Shown: positions 25,122 to 34,426, numbered from the stretch's first letter. The stretch is 40,519 nucleotides of DNA from Acidobacteriota bacterium (GCA_003224145.1 QHYN01000209.1:1-40519), one strand, 5' to 3'. Numbers and translations are program-made. Notes: generated by a model from the sequence alone, not told the origin.

Positions 25122-25283
25122 TCATCCAGGGGCTTGAACCACTGCCGGCTGATCGACCGTAAACCAGCAAACGAAACGTTCCGGAAATGGGATTGGGTTG
25201 CGGGTTCGGCTGCTCCGCTGTGGGTGCAGTCGCTGGTGCAAAATCCGCTGTTCCGAGAGCCGGTGTGGATCCGGGAGCTTCAT
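25122..25283 (-). CDS. Possible 53-residue leader ORF upstream of the cytochrome/propeller gene
   Basis: An ATG at 25283 has GGAGG eight bases upstream, the strongest ribosome site in this gap, and opens a frame (MKLPDPHRLSEQRIL...) that ends 4 bases before the cytochrome GTG start. The residues are Arg/Pro/His-rich with no recognised family. It might be a translated leader coupled to the next gene, or chance. A second overlapping frame (25114-25311) begins at GTG and ends in TGA overlapping the cytochrome start. Only one, if either, is likely to be real. Confidence 0.25.
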   Translation of the reverse strand: MKLPDPHRLSEQRILHQRLHPQRSSRTRNPIPFPERFVCWFTVDQPAVVQAPG

Positions 25284-25354
25284 TCGAAAAACCTCCACAG
25301 GATTTTTTCACGGCTATGAAAGAACTCGAGCCAAGAAATCGCTAACTTCGAAGC

Positions 25355-27118
25355 CTATTTTTTGAGAGCTTCGAATCGGAAATCGCCGGCTAGTATCTTT
25401 TGCATGCGCGTGTTGGCGTATTTCCAGGGATCGCGCGCATATTCCTCATAGCTTCCCGCCGCGTTGATGCCTGGAATATCCGGTATCCAATCTTCGGCCA
25501 GCAATTTGTCCGGATCGCCGCATTTTGCCGCCAATGTGCGTACATCCGGGTCGTCCAAGGAGGTCAAGTGCCCGCGGTCGACGATGGTCAGCCATTTGCC
25601 GGAAGTTCGCAAGTGCACCTTGTAGGTGATGAAGTAGTTCTGGATGTGAAAGTCGTGGCCATCGGGAAGATTGAGCTTTTCAGCAGATTCCTTCCACTTC
25701 TTCGGTGTGCCGAGCGAACCGGGATCGTGCCCGAGCTCGTTTCCGAGTCCCCAGTGGAATGCGCCGCTGCGGTAGCGCTCGTAAGTCAAGCAATAGACTC
25801 CTGCCGTGCCGCCGCCATAAAAATCCGTCGGATTGCGAAAATACTTGGGGTTGGTGCCCAGAGCGACTTCCCAGAGATTCCAGTAACCGGGATTGTCGTA
25901 ATGAGGGTAAGTGGTGTCGTTGATGTGAGGGTAGGTTTGAAATTCACGGATAACGTCGCCATATCGGCCTCCTCCTTTCACTTCCGTAATCTTACCGTCT
26001 TTGAGGTGAATTTCCATGTGCGGCCAAAAGCCGCCGGAGCCGTTGGTGCCCGCAATCACACCGTTGGCCTTGGCGTTGGGCGAACGGTCAATCCATTCGG
26101 GAAAGTTTTTGGGATAATTGTCGAAGTCCTGACCGTATTGACCAGTCGCGGAATCGGGGTACATCAGCAAATGACCCCGCCAGTAGATACCGCGCACCCA
26201 TCGCTTGGCCATCTCTTCAGAAACGCCCCAGGTTACATTGGTGCCTTCGGGATCTTGTACTTCGACCTTATCAACATCGGGAGTCACCATCGCGATGGTC
26301 TTTTTTTCAATCAACTGCCACAACTCAGCCGGAAAGGAAGAAACCTGACTGACAACCTCCCAGCTGTTGGTGAATGAACAGCGGCCCAGATATTTGCCTT
26401 CGAGCGGGGACATGGTGCGGGCGTAGAAAGCGCCGCCGGGATGACCCCAATATACGCCTTTGATTTTCGGATTCTTCTGCAAGTAATCGCGAATTGCCGC
26501 GCCGACGCTCTCATTCGAAAGTTTCTTCCACTTAGAGAGTAGTTCCGGCGTCATCTCGTCGCGCTTGGGGTAGAGCGAAGAATACAAGTCAGGATTTTTC
26601 AGTCTCAGCCACTCCTTCGGTACTTCCGGGTGAGCGAAAACCCGTTCGATCCAGTAGTACTTCGCCTCCATGAAACCTTCTTCGGCGCTGCGGATTTCCG
26701 TTTTCAATCGAATCTGTTCCGCATCCTCTTTGGAAACGCCGACCAGGGCGTAGTTCGGCACGATGTGCGCCTTCACGCCGCGTTCGGCGAGAGCTTTTAG
26801 GAGGGCTTCGACGACGAAATCTTCGGCCGTCGCGTCCGTAACGATCATAACTTCTTCGCCAGCCTGGAGCAGACCGAGGCCCAGTCCGGGAGAATTACCG
26901 CCGAATCCGGCGTTGTTTCGCACAAGGTCTCGCGCGTGGGGCAGAATCTCTTCGATGGATTTTGGTTTTTTCAAATAAGAGGGCCAGCGAGGCGCGGGAT
27001 AAGCCGCAGATTTGGGAGTCGAGTTCCTTTCTTGCGGCTGTGAACTTACCCTCGGAGTCAAAACTGCCAATAACGCGGAAAATGCGAACCACACCCACAT
27101 GGCGTGCAAAAACTTCAT
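25355..27118 (-). CDS. Secreted protein resembling M29 aminopeptidase / NicX-type metalloproteins
   Basis: A 587-residue protein with a signal peptide (MKFLHAMWVWFAFSALLAVL to VSSQ). No close family recognised with certainty. The layout recalls M29 aminopeptidases and the related NicX-type ring-opening dioxygenases: an N-terminal alpha/beta part with GEEVMIVTDATAEDFVVEAL, then in the C-terminal half EIHLKDGKITEVKGGGRYGD, NLWEVALGTNPKYF and GAFHWGLGNELGHD, matching the positions of the E-x-G-x-GTNP and H-x-G metal-site segments of that group. Known relatives are mostly cytosolic, so the signal peptide is unusual. A periplasmic metal-dependent hydrolase is the best guess. A TTAA-type repeat box lies 80-105 bases upstream. 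Confidence 0.6.
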   Translation of the reverse strand: MKFLHAMWVWFAFSALLAVLTPRVSSQPQERNSTPKSAAYPAPRWPSYLKKPKSIEEILPHARDLVRNNAGFGGNSPGLGLGLLQAGEEVMIVTDATAEDFVVEALLKALAERGVKAHIVPNYALVGVSKEDAEQIRLKTEIRSAEEGFMEAKYYWIERVFAHPEVPKEWLRLKNPDLYSSLYPKRDEMTPELLSKWKKLSNESVGAAIRDYLQKNPKIKGVYWGHPGGAFYARTMSPLEGKYLGRCSFTNSWEVVSQVSSFPAELWQLIEKKTIAMVTPDVDKVEVQDPEGTNVTWGVSEEMAKRWVRGIYWRGHLLMYPDSATGQYGQDFDNYPKNFPEWIDRSPNAKANGVIAGTNGSGGFWPHMEIHLKDGKITEVKGGGRYGDVIREFQTYPHINDTTYPHYDNPGYWNLWEVALGTNPKYFRNPTDFYGGGTAGVYCLTYERYRSGAFHWGLGNELGHDPGSLGTPKKWKESAEKLNLPDGHDFHIQNYFITYKVHLRTSGKWLTIVDRGHLTSLDDPDVRTLAAKCGDPDKLLAEDWIPDIPGINAAGSYEEYARDPWKYANTRMQKILAGDFRFEALKK

Positions 27119-27198
27119 AGGGCTTGAGTCCTCATCACGAGCGCGCTTCGATGCTCTCGAAGCAGTGCCTACTCTGCAATGCTACTTCGCAGATGCCC

Positions 27199-27224
27199 TG
27201 AAATAAAAATTAAGTTTCTGTTAT
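27199..27224. promoter_or_regulatory. Weak TTAA 11-bp direct-repeat box upstream of the M29-like gene
   Basis: TGAA (27199), TTAA (27210) and TTAT (27221) are spaced exactly 11 and 11 bases, with GTTTCTG between the second and third. The box is about 80 bases upstream of the ATG at 27118 and matches the two stronger boxes at 30760 and 35719 in spacing and in its TTTCT segment. Confidence 0.4.
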
Positions 27225-27328
27225 CTTGCGGAGCGCAAAATGCCCCAAGTTTACCGAAATTTACGACACAAGCAGCTGGCCCTTCGGGCCGTTTGTGCCC
27301 GTTCTTATGCTTCGCCTCGCACCTGAGA

Positions 27329-30300
27329 CTAGAAGATTATCTTGATCGCAAATTGAATTTCCCGTGCGGTTGTAGTAGTTCTCGAGAGCAAACCTGCCAC
27401 CCCAGTATCTGCTCCCGACGAATCGAAAATATCCGTGTTGTCGGGAGTCGTGGGAGGCGCGAAGTTGGCGTGGTTCATAATGTTGAAGATCTCGGCGCGG
27501 AACTGCACGTTGAAGTTCTCCGAGATCCTCTTGATGTGGTTGTTCTTGAACACGGAGAAGTCCAAATTCGTTATGCCCGGGCCGATCAAGATATTCCGAC
27601 CGGCATTGCCTCGGAGGTTGAAGCACTGCAGTGAGCTGGAATCCCCACCTACGCAATTCGCCGTCCAGAAGGCAAGGTCGGGTGCAGTGGGGATAGGGAG
27701 GCACTGCGTCTTGATGTAGTTGTTGGGGTTGCCCGGATTCACGAGCGACGAACACCCGGCACCGCCTAGACGGTTCGGGAAGGCCCAATCGTCGTTGTTC
27801 TGCGTAAGAGCAGGGTCATCGCCGGTCCCCCATGTCGGGGTGAACGGAACCCCGTCACTGACCGTAAAGATCAGCCCAAGTTCCCAGCCATCTGTGATCC
27901 AACGGGTCGGCCCAGAGAATGACTTGGCGGTAGGAATGTCCCAGGTGCCGTTGATCACAAGCGTGCGGCCGACATTGAAATCGGAAAGGCCGCGAACTAA
28001 CTTCATGTTGAACCAATTCAGACTTGAGATCGAGTTACCGAAGGCGTCGCCCGCCACCGTCGCGGAACTGGTATCAATGCTCTTGCCCCACGTGTATGTG
28101 CCTTGCATCTGAAAGCCATGGCTCATGCGCTTCGCCAATTGCAGCTCAAGCGCGTTAAAGTAAGACCGCCCTTGGTAGAACATTCCTCGAATGGAGCCAT
28201 AGTTATCGTTGATCCGGCTTGCGTTGGGGTCCCACAGATACCCTGCTGACGTGAGCGTTGGAAGGGCCATGTCGGCGTCATCCACGCGGAAGGGCTGATG
28301 CACACCGCGCGACCCCACGTAGGCAACCATGGCCGCCAGACTTGGCGTGAGCTGGTACTGCACATTGAGGTTCCACTGCGCAACGTAATTGCGCTTGGGA
28401 TTGGGATCAATATAGGTTGCGCGCAATTTGTTCGATGGCAGTGGCGGAAGATTGTTGAAGAATGAGCCGGTTCCCGGATTCTTAATGGAGGTATATTGGA
28501 AGAAAGGAGCCGCCAGTGTGGTCAGAAGTGTGAACTGATAAGGCAGCGGCAGTACATCAAATAACCCGGCACCGCCGCGGACGGCCATCTTTCCGGTACG
28601 GAACGGGTCCCAGGCAAATCCGATGCGCGGCTCGAAATTCTTGGTCGTGGGATTATTGAAGAAGGGGCCGGTCCCGGCACAGCCCGTGACAGCCACTCCA
28701 CATATGGGTTGTGCATCGGTGAGGTTTCTCAGGACCGCGATTTTTCCGTTGATCTCGGTTGGCACTCTGGTCATCTCGTAACGCAGGCCCAGATTCAGTG
28801 TCAGGTTGGGCTTCCACCGCCAGTCGTCTTGCACGTATACGCCGAAGAGGGTCTGACGAAGGTTGCGCGGTGAAAGGGTGCTGGCGATTCCCCCCTGGAA
28901 CCTGCTCGGTTCGTTCTGGAAGAAACTACTCCTTATAAATGCTCCAGTCGTTTTATCGAATTCCCCCAAGGACCCGAACTTGAAGATTCCATTTGGATCG
29001 GAAAGGGCCCTGATATTGAGCAGCATGCGCTCGACGGTGCCGCCGAATTTGATCGTATGGGTTCCTTTGTTGATGAAGGCGTCGTCATAGAACTGGAACG
29101 AATTCCAGCGGTAGTAATAAGCGGATTCCCCGCCCACCCCGCCCAAGAAGGGCGTAATTCCAGCGATAATCACCTGAGGTGCAGTGCGGCCCGAAAAAGT
29201 GCCCAAAGATGTGGCGGCTGCCTCCGGCACAAGAGCACTCAGGCCTTTGTTGTTGTTTACGACTTCGTTATTATAACCAAAGCGGATACTATTCGCGAAG
29301 GTTGTCTTGAAAAGGTGAGTCTCCTCGACGGCCACTATCTGCCTCGCGCTATTGCTGCCAAGCAAGACATCATTTACACCGTCGGGAGCCGTGTAAGGAG
29401 TTTTGTCGAACATGTAGGTGCCAGACAGGTTGTCCTTTTCGGATATTTTGTGAACGAGGCGGGTGGTGACGAAATTCTCGTTGACAATCTGCTGACCGGC
29501 GAAACTGTATTCCGCGATGTCTCCGTCCCCAAGAATGGGTCCATTGGGCAGATGAAAAAACACTAGGAACGCACTCGCGTTCAAATCGATGCCATTCGGA
29601 TCTGTACCGGGACCAGGTTGGAGCTGGTGCGTCAAGCATGGATTTGGAGGAGGTTGCGGGATGGAACACAATAACCCGGAGCGCGCCGCGAGGGACGGCA
29701 CCGTAGTAAGTGCCGTGATGCCCTTGGACTGCCGAATGCCTTCGTAGTCTGCAAAAAAGAATGTGCGGTTTTTCACGATCGGTCCCCCGATCGCGCCGCC
29801 AAACTGGTTGCGCTTGAAAGGCGGAGCCCCGCTCGGATCATCGAAAAAGTTCCTGGCGTCCAGCTTGCTGTTTCGGAGAAATTCGTAAACACTCCCGTGA
29901 AAACCATTGGTCCCGGAGCGGGTAACAGCGTTGACAACACCTCCGGAGGTTTTGCCGTACTCCGCCGAATAGTTGCTCGTGAGGACTGAGAACTCCTGAA
30001 TGGCGTCCACGCCCAGGTTTCCTCCCAGCACACTCCCAGGGGCGCCATTGGCGTAATCGTTGAGGCTAATGCCATCCAAACGATAATTATTCTGCTGCGG
30101 CCGCGCGCCGGAGATAGTCAACTGTTGTCCGAAACCGCGATTGCCACGATCGGCGCCCACCGCGAAAGTCGGCTGGGTCTGGATAGTGCTGACACCAGGC
30201 TGCAAGGCTGCCAAATCTGTCCAACTGCGGCCATTGAGGGGCAGCTCGCGAACCGTATTCGCGGATACGACAGCACTAATCTCGGAGCTGGCAAGTTGTA

Positions 30301-30709
30301 CAGCGGGGGCTTCCGTGGTGACCTCTACGACGGTTTTCGCAGCAGACCCGACATGCAGGCTGAGGTTGAAGACCTGCTGAGCGCCAACCGTAAGCGAGAT
30401 CCCCTTTCGAGCCTCAGTGTTGAACCCCCTCGCTGAAACCGTGATTTCGTACTCTCCGGGTAACAGGTTCGGGGCGGTGTAGAAACCGTCCGAATTCGTC
30501 GTAACCGTCGTGGTAATCCCGGTCGCCACGTTGGTGATGGAAACCTGCGCTTGAGGAATGGTTTTGTCGGAGGGATCGGTGATGGTGCCGAAGAGCGTTC
30601 CTCCGGCGACCTGCGCGTCAACTGGAACGGAAGACAGAATTCCGAAGATCAAAAGTAGAGCTAGCGCGCAGCCGAACGAAATTGCTATGGAAAGTCTTCG
30701 AGAGGACAC
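27329..30709 (-). CDS. Oar-like TonB-dependent receptor (third)
   Basis: A 1126-residue outer-membrane receptor with a GTG start behind GGGGGTG. The signal peptide is followed by a carboxypeptidase-regulatory-like domain (LFGTITDPSDKTIPQAQVSI), plug motifs LPLNGRSWTDLAALQPGV, QLTISGARPQQNNYRLDG and QEFSVLTSNYSAEYGKTSGG, and a barrel ending IQFAIKIIF. It is a paralogue of the receptor at 19794-22997. The kinase gene ends only 50 bases upstream, and a three-repeat TTAA box lies at that junction, so its expression is probably set by the neighbouring two-component system. Substrate unknown. Confidence 0.9.
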   Translation of the reverse strand: MSSRRLSIAISFGCALALLLIFGILSSVPVDAQVAGGTLFGTITDPSDKTIPQAQVSITNVATGITTTVTTNSDGFYTAPNLLPGEYEITVSARGFNTEARKGISLTVGAQQVFNLSLHVGSAAKTVVEVTTEAPAVQLASSEISAVVSANTVRELPLNGRSWTDLAALQPGVSTIQTQPTFAVGADRGNRGFGQQLTISGARPQQNNYRLDGISLNDYANGAPGSVLGGNLGVDAIQEFSVLTSNYSAEYGKTSGGVVNAVTRSGTNGFHGSVYEFLRNSKLDARNFFDDPSGAPPFKRNQFGGAIGGPIVKNRTFFFADYEGIRQSKGITALTTVPSLAARSGLLCSIPQPPPNPCLTHQLQPGPGTDPNGIDLNASAFLVFFHLPNGPILGDGDIAEYSFAGQQIVNENFVTTRLVHKISEKDNLSGTYMFDKTPYTAPDGVNDVLLGSNSARQIVAVEETHLFKTTFANSIRFGYNNEVVNNNKGLSALVPEAAATSLGTFSGRTAPQVIIAGITPFLGGVGGESAYYYRWNSFQFYDDAFINKGTHTIKFGGTVERMLLNIRALSDPNGIFKFGSLGEFDKTTGAFIRSSFFQNEPSRFQGGIASTLSPRNLRQTLFGVYVQDDWRWKPNLTLNLGLRYEMTRVPTEINGKIAVLRNLTDAQPICGVAVTGCAGTGPFFNNPTTKNFEPRIGFAWDPFRTGKMAVRGGAGLFDVLPLPYQFTLLTTLAAPFFQYTSIKNPGTGSFFNNLPPLPSNKLRATYIDPNPKRNYVAQWNLNVQYQLTPSLAAMVAYVGSRGVHQPFRVDDADMALPTLTSAGYLWDPNASRINDNYGSIRGMFYQGRSYFNALELQLAKRMSHGFQMQGTYTWGKSIDTSSATVAGDAFGNSISSLNWFNMKLVRGLSDFNVGRTLVINGTWDIPTAKSFSGPTRWITDGWELGLIFTVSDGVPFTPTWGTGDDPALTQNNDDWAFPNRLGGAGCSSLVNPGNPNNYIKTQCLPIPTAPDLAFWTANCVGGDSSSLQCFNLRGNAGRNILIGPGITNLDFSVFKNNHIKRISENFNVQFRAEIFNIMNHANFAPPTTPDNTDIFDSSGADTGVAGLLSRTTTTAREIQFAIKIIF

Positions 30710-30759
30710 TGGTTCACCCCCATTGAGGCGGAGACTAGTCCATAGTTTGAGGGTATGCC

Positions 30760-30785
30760 TTAACTCAACATTAATTTCTGTTTAG
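30760..30785. promoter_or_regulatory. TTAA 11-bp direct-repeat box upstream of the third TonB receptor
   Basis: TTAA at 30760, TTAA at 30771 and TTAG at 30782 are spaced exactly 11 bases. The box overlaps the stop and last codons of the kinase gene and is 51-76 bases upstream of the receptor start. OmpR-family regulators of the PmrA/QseB type bind such 11-bp direct repeats. Confidence 0.6.
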
Positions 30786-32190
30786 GTGGGGTTCCAGTGC
30801 TGCCTTTCATGGAGTTCGCCACCGGCAAAGTCACCGTGAAAGTTGAGCCGGCGCCCAACACGCTGCGACACTCGATGGAGCCACCCTGGGCCCCGGCGAT
30901 GGCTTGGGCGATGGCAAGGCCCAGCCCCCCACTGTGGGCATCGCCATTGCTGGAAGGTGCCGCGCGGTAGAAGCGTTCAAAAATGTGCGACAGGTGCTCG
31001 CTGGAAATCCCGATGCCTTGGTCTTCGAAACGGGCTTGGATCGCACCGTCCTGTTGCTTGAGAGTGACACGGATCTGAGTGTCATCGGAGGAATACTTGA
31101 TCGCATTGTCGAGAAAGATCAGAAAGAGTTCATGAAGGAAAGCCTCATCGCCCGAGTAGGCAATCTCCCGGCTTAAATCCCGCACAATCACAATATTTTT
31201 TGTGCGTGCCCGCGAGGTCCCCAGAGCACAAGCTTCTTCCAGAACCTCGTTGATGTAGAGAGGCTCGCAAGCCAAGTGCAGCTGTCCGGCATCTGCCATC
31301 GAGAGAGTGAACAATCCCTCCACAATCCGAGTGAGTTTCTTGAATTCGTCGTCGAGGGCGGAGAGAGTTGTTTGATACTCTTCGGCACTGCGGGGTTTGG
31401 ATAGAAGCAGTTCCGTCTCACCGTGGAGAACGGCAAGTGGTGTGCGCAGCTCGTGGGAGGCATCCGTCACAAATTGACGCAATTGACGGACGGCGGAATC
31501 AACGCTCTGCAAGAGTTGATTGAAAGTATCCGCCAGGCGGCCCAGCTCATCATGGGGCGAGTGTACCGGGAGAGGTGTCCAGAATCCTTCCCGATTGGTA
31601 ACCCGTTTTGCCATCAGAGCCGCATGTTGCGTGAGCGCCATGACAGGTTTGAGGCTTCTTCCCACATAAAATGCCGAGATCACCGCGGTCAACAATAGGC
31701 TCAGAAGAAAGAGAAGTAAGGCCACTCGGCCAAAACTGTCGAGTACTCTGTTGGTGCCAAAAGTAGGAATGGCCACCGCCAGGATTCGCGGCTGATTCCC
31801 CTGCTGAAAAGGGATGAATGCGATGTGCAGCGTTTCCCCGGAGCCGATAGCGGCAATCCCGAACACAGGGCCAGCGACGCTTGGTTTCAAGTCCTTCATG
31901 TCAATCGGAGTTGTCAGATTCTTTGAATGCTGGAGAACCTGACCCGCAGGCTCCAGGAGCTCGAAGAATTCGCCGGGGATATCCAGCCGGTCTACGTCTT
32001 TCGCATTGGGTTCGGTGACGATGTCAGCGATGATGGGCCTGGCAGTTTCGAGAAGCCGGCGGTTGATTTGCGCGGAAACTTCGTGGGCCAGTATGCCCCA
32101 GAATGCGAGGTAAGAAGCAGCAAGCAGCACTCCGACCACGCTGCAGAACAGCACCATCATACGGAAACGAAGCGTGCGCCCCTTCATCAT
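30760..32190 (-). CDS. Two-component sensor histidine kinase
   Basis: A 476-residue inner-membrane kinase. Transmembrane helices are seen at about 11-31 and 156-176, with a periplasmic sensor of about 120 residues between them. HAMP follows (about 177-235). The HisKA box has H246 in DASHELRTPLAVLHGE, the ATPase domain has FLIFLDNAIKYS (N box), FEDQGIGIS (G1), FERFYR (F box) and GGLGLAIA (G2). All catalytic parts are intact. It belongs to the group paired with OmpR/CusR-type regulators. Its ATG overlaps the stop of the response-regulator gene by 4 bases, so the two are translationally coupled. The last codons carry the TTAA box described separately. Signal sensed: unknown. Confidence 0.93.
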   Translation of the reverse strand: MMKGRTLRFRMMVLFCSVVGVLLAASYLAFWGILAHEVSAQINRRLLETARPIIADIVTEPNAKDVDRLDIPGEFFELLEPAGQVLQHSKNLTTPIDMKDLKPSVAGPVFGIAAIGSGETLHIAFIPFQQGNQPRILAVAIPTFGTNRVLDSFGRVALLLFLLSLLLTAVISAFYVGRSLKPVMALTQHAALMAKRVTNREGFWTPLPVHSPHDELGRLADTFNQLLQSVDSAVRQLRQFVTDASHELRTPLAVLHGETELLLSKPRSAEEYQTTLSALDDEFKKLTRIVEGLFTLSMADAGQLHLACEPLYINEVLEEACALGTSRARTKNIVIVRDLSREIAYSGDEAFLHELFLIFLDNAIKYSSDDTQIRVTLKQQDGAIQARFEDQGIGISSEHLSHIFERFYRAAPSSNGDAHSGGLGLAIAQAIAGAQGGSIECRSVLGAGSTFTVTLPVANSMKGSTGTPPKQKLMLS

Positions 32191-32861
32191 TCCGGCGTTC
32201 CTAGGCGGTAACCAACGCCGCGGACCGTATGAATCAATTTTGCGGATCGGTTTTGATCAATCTTCTGGCGCAATCGATTGACGTAGACTTCGACGAGGTT
32301 GGTCTCGCTATCAAAGTGCCGATCCCAGACATGTTCGACGATCTCGCTCCGCGTGACAAACTCCGGAGCGCGAAGCAAGAAGAGTTCGAGAAGAGCGAAC
32401 TCCTTGGAAGTCAGGGGAATGACTTCCTTGCCTCGGGTGGCGCGGCGGCGGTGGCGTTCCAACTCAAGATCCGCGTACCGAAGTTTGGCATTGCCGCTGT
32501 GGAGGCCTCGCCGAACCAGTGCCCGCACACGCGCAAGGAGTTCCGCCAAGACGAAGGGTTTGGTGAGATAGTCGTCCGCGCCCGCGTCCAAGCCTTCCAC
32601 TCTTTGCTCGACCAATCCCCGGGCCGTAAGCATCAGAATCGGCGCCTCCACTCCCTGCTGGCGCAACTCCCGGCAAACCTCGACGCCGCTGAGGCCGGGT
32701 AGTCTAACATCCAGAAGAATGGCGTCGTAAGGGACGTCCGTACCGAGTTCCAGGGCTTTCTCGCCTGATTCCGCGATGTCCACGGCGTAGGCGTTCTCGC
32801 GCAAAGCCCGTGCGATAAAGCTGGCTACCTTCCGCTCGTCTTCGACCAAAAGTAGGCGCAT
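32187..32861 (-). CDS. OmpR-family response regulator
   Basis: A 224-residue regulator of normal length. The receiver domain (1-118) has acidic residues in LLLVEDERK, the phosphorylated Asp D51 in LLDVRLPG, T79 in LMLTARG and K101 in YLTKPF. The C-terminal winged helix (about 130-222) shows LTSKEFALLELFLLRAPEFV, the recognition region TNLVEVYVNRLRQKID and IHTVRGVGYRLG. It is first in a two-gene operon with the kinase and is likely to bind the 11-bp TTAA repeats found three times in the window; that link is inference. The closest named relatives by pattern are CusR/QseB-type regulators. Confidence 0.94.
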   Translation of the reverse strand: MRLLLVEDERKVASFIARALRENAYAVDIAESGEKALELGTDVPYDAILLDVRLPGLSGVEVCRELRQQGVEAPILMLTARGLVEQRVEGLDAGADDYLTKPFVLAELLARVRALVRRGLHSGNAKLRYADLELERHRRRATRGKEVIPLTSKEFALLELFLLRAPEFVTRSEIVEHVWDRHFDSETNLVEVYVNRLRQKIDQNRSAKLIHTVRGVGYRLGTPE

Positions 32862-32970
32862 ACGACTCGCACAATATCATCGCACAACGTGAGGGGATCT
32901 TCTGCGAGACAATGGCGCACGGGAAGCCGCATCGGTTGTGGGCCCGTCGGCCGGCGCGAATTCGTGATCA

Positions 32971-34281
32971 TCACTTCAGATCATTCCGAATGACCTGGCC
33001 CCCCTTCATCACAAACTTCACCCGTTCGAGTTCGGTGATGTCCTTCAGCGGATCGGCGGATACCGCAATGATATCCGCATATTTGCCCTTCTCGAGGGAG
33101 CCAATCTGATCCTGCCATCCCATCATCTCCGCAGCGACCGTGGTCGCAGACTGAATGGCCTGGGAGGGTGTCATGCCGTATTTCACCAGATAGGCGAACT
33201 CCGCAGTCTGGGTTCCGTGCGGAAATGGTCCCACGCCGGTGCCAAAAGAGATCTTTACGCCGCGCGCGATCGCTAGCCGGCCACTCTTCTCCCGCAGGGC
33301 TTCCAGGCTGTATTTGCCTCTCGTTGCCTTGGCGTCCTTGATCGTATAGTCGGAGAGCGAGTAGTGATATGCCGTCAGTTCGAGGTAGATCCCCTTCTTC
33401 TTCATCGAGTCAGCAGTTGTTTCGTCGAGATCGATGGCGTGCTCAATCGTGTCCGTTCCGGCTTCCACGCAGTTTCGCAAACCCTCTCCCCCAAAAGCGT
33501 GGCAGGCTGCTTTCTTGCCGTGCCGATGCGCTTCATCCACGATGGCAAAAACCTCTTCCTTGGTAAAAGTGGGGTCACTCTTCAGTGCGCCGTCCGCTTC
33601 AAACTCATAGTCGGCGGTGGAGTGGAATTTGATCCAGTCGGCACCATAGTGGATCTGTTCCCGGACCGCCTGGCGAGCGGCCCAGGGGCTGTCCACCGTT
33701 TGGTAGTTTCGTGGCAAGTTCACTTCCGGCGACCCTAGTATGCCTTCACCTGTAGCAACGAGGCCCATGCTAGAAACCTGCATCCGTGGACCCTGGAAAA
33801 GGCCGCGATTGATGGCCTTCTTAATGTCCACGTCAGCATAGCCGCCGCCGTGGCTCATCAAATCGCGAATGGTGGTAAACCCAGCGCGGAGGTCTTTCTG
33901 GGCGTTGGCCAGCGCGAGCAGCGTTCGGTATTCCCGGGTGTCATTGATATTGCTGGCGAATGGCGGGCCGCCGGGCTTGATGCCGTCGAGCCCAAAGCCA
34001 AAGACGTGCGTATGTCCATCGATTAAACCGGGCAGTACCGTAGCGTTGCTCAGGTCTATGACTTGAGCTCCGGACGGAATCTGGACCCGGGCGGCGGGGC
34101 CAACTTCCGTGATCTTTTCGCCTTCGACCAGAATAATCTGATTTTCGGCCACCTGGCCGGAATGGCTGTCAAAGAGGCGGCCTGCGCGAATCGCAACGAC
34201 CCCGCGGGTTTGGGCATGCAGCGCCATCACGGGGGCCAACAGGAGAAGGGAATTTACCAACCGTAATTTCCAAGATCTCAA
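32971..34281 (-). CDS. Secreted amidohydrolase (imidazolonepropionase/Xaa-Pro dipeptidase-like) lacking the catalytic Asp
   Basis: A 436-residue metal-dependent hydrolase. A TTG at 34281 is chosen because GGAGG lies five bases upstream and a signal peptide follows at once (LRLVNSLLLLAPVMALHAQ). Metal ligands seen: H90 and H92 in LIDGHTHVFG, K218 in DWIKFHS (carboxylated Lys), H261 in ACHAFGG and H281 in TIEHAIDLD. The normal GTDAG motif is replaced by GTGVG at 347-351, so the catalytic Asp is Gly; a single base change (GAC to GGC) explains it. Similar secreted enzymes cleave Xaa-Pro or cyclic peptide substrates. The paralogue at 39864 is cut before this site. Activity may be lost or altered. 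Confidence 0.88.
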   Translation of the reverse strand: MRSWKLRLVNSLLLLAPVMALHAQTRGVVAIRAGRLFDSHSGQVAENQIILVEGEKITEVGPAARVQIPSGAQVIDLSNATVLPGLIDGHTHVFGFGLDGIKPGGPPFASNINDTREYRTLLALANAQKDLRAGFTTIRDLMSHGGGYADVDIKKAINRGLFQGPRMQVSSMGLVATGEGILGSPEVNLPRNYQTVDSPWAARQAVREQIHYGADWIKFHSTADYEFEADGALKSDPTFTKEEVFAIVDEAHRHGKKAACHAFGGEGLRNCVEAGTDTIEHAIDLDETTADSMKKKGIYLELTAYHYSLSDYTIKDAKATRGKYSLEALREKSGRLAIARGVKISFGTGVGPFPHGTQTAEFAYLVKYGMTPSQAIQSATTVAAEMMGWQDQIGSLEKGKYADIIAVSADPLKDITELERVKFVMKGGQVIRNDLK

Positions 34282-34426
34282 TTCAGCCTCCGCAAATTGC
34301 AGATTCGTTCTATCCCTTGAATTCTTGAGTCCCGCGGCGCAATCCACGAGATTGAGCAGGCTGCCGTGGTTGCCTCAATCTATTTCGCGGATGGTGAGCT
34401 GCATGCAAGTTCAAAGTACGAGCTAC

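Noticed and set aside
25400-26377. 325-codon plus-strand frame opposite the M29-like gene
   Set aside because: Antisense shadow: the minus-strand frame has a signal peptide and family-like motifs, the plus frame has none.
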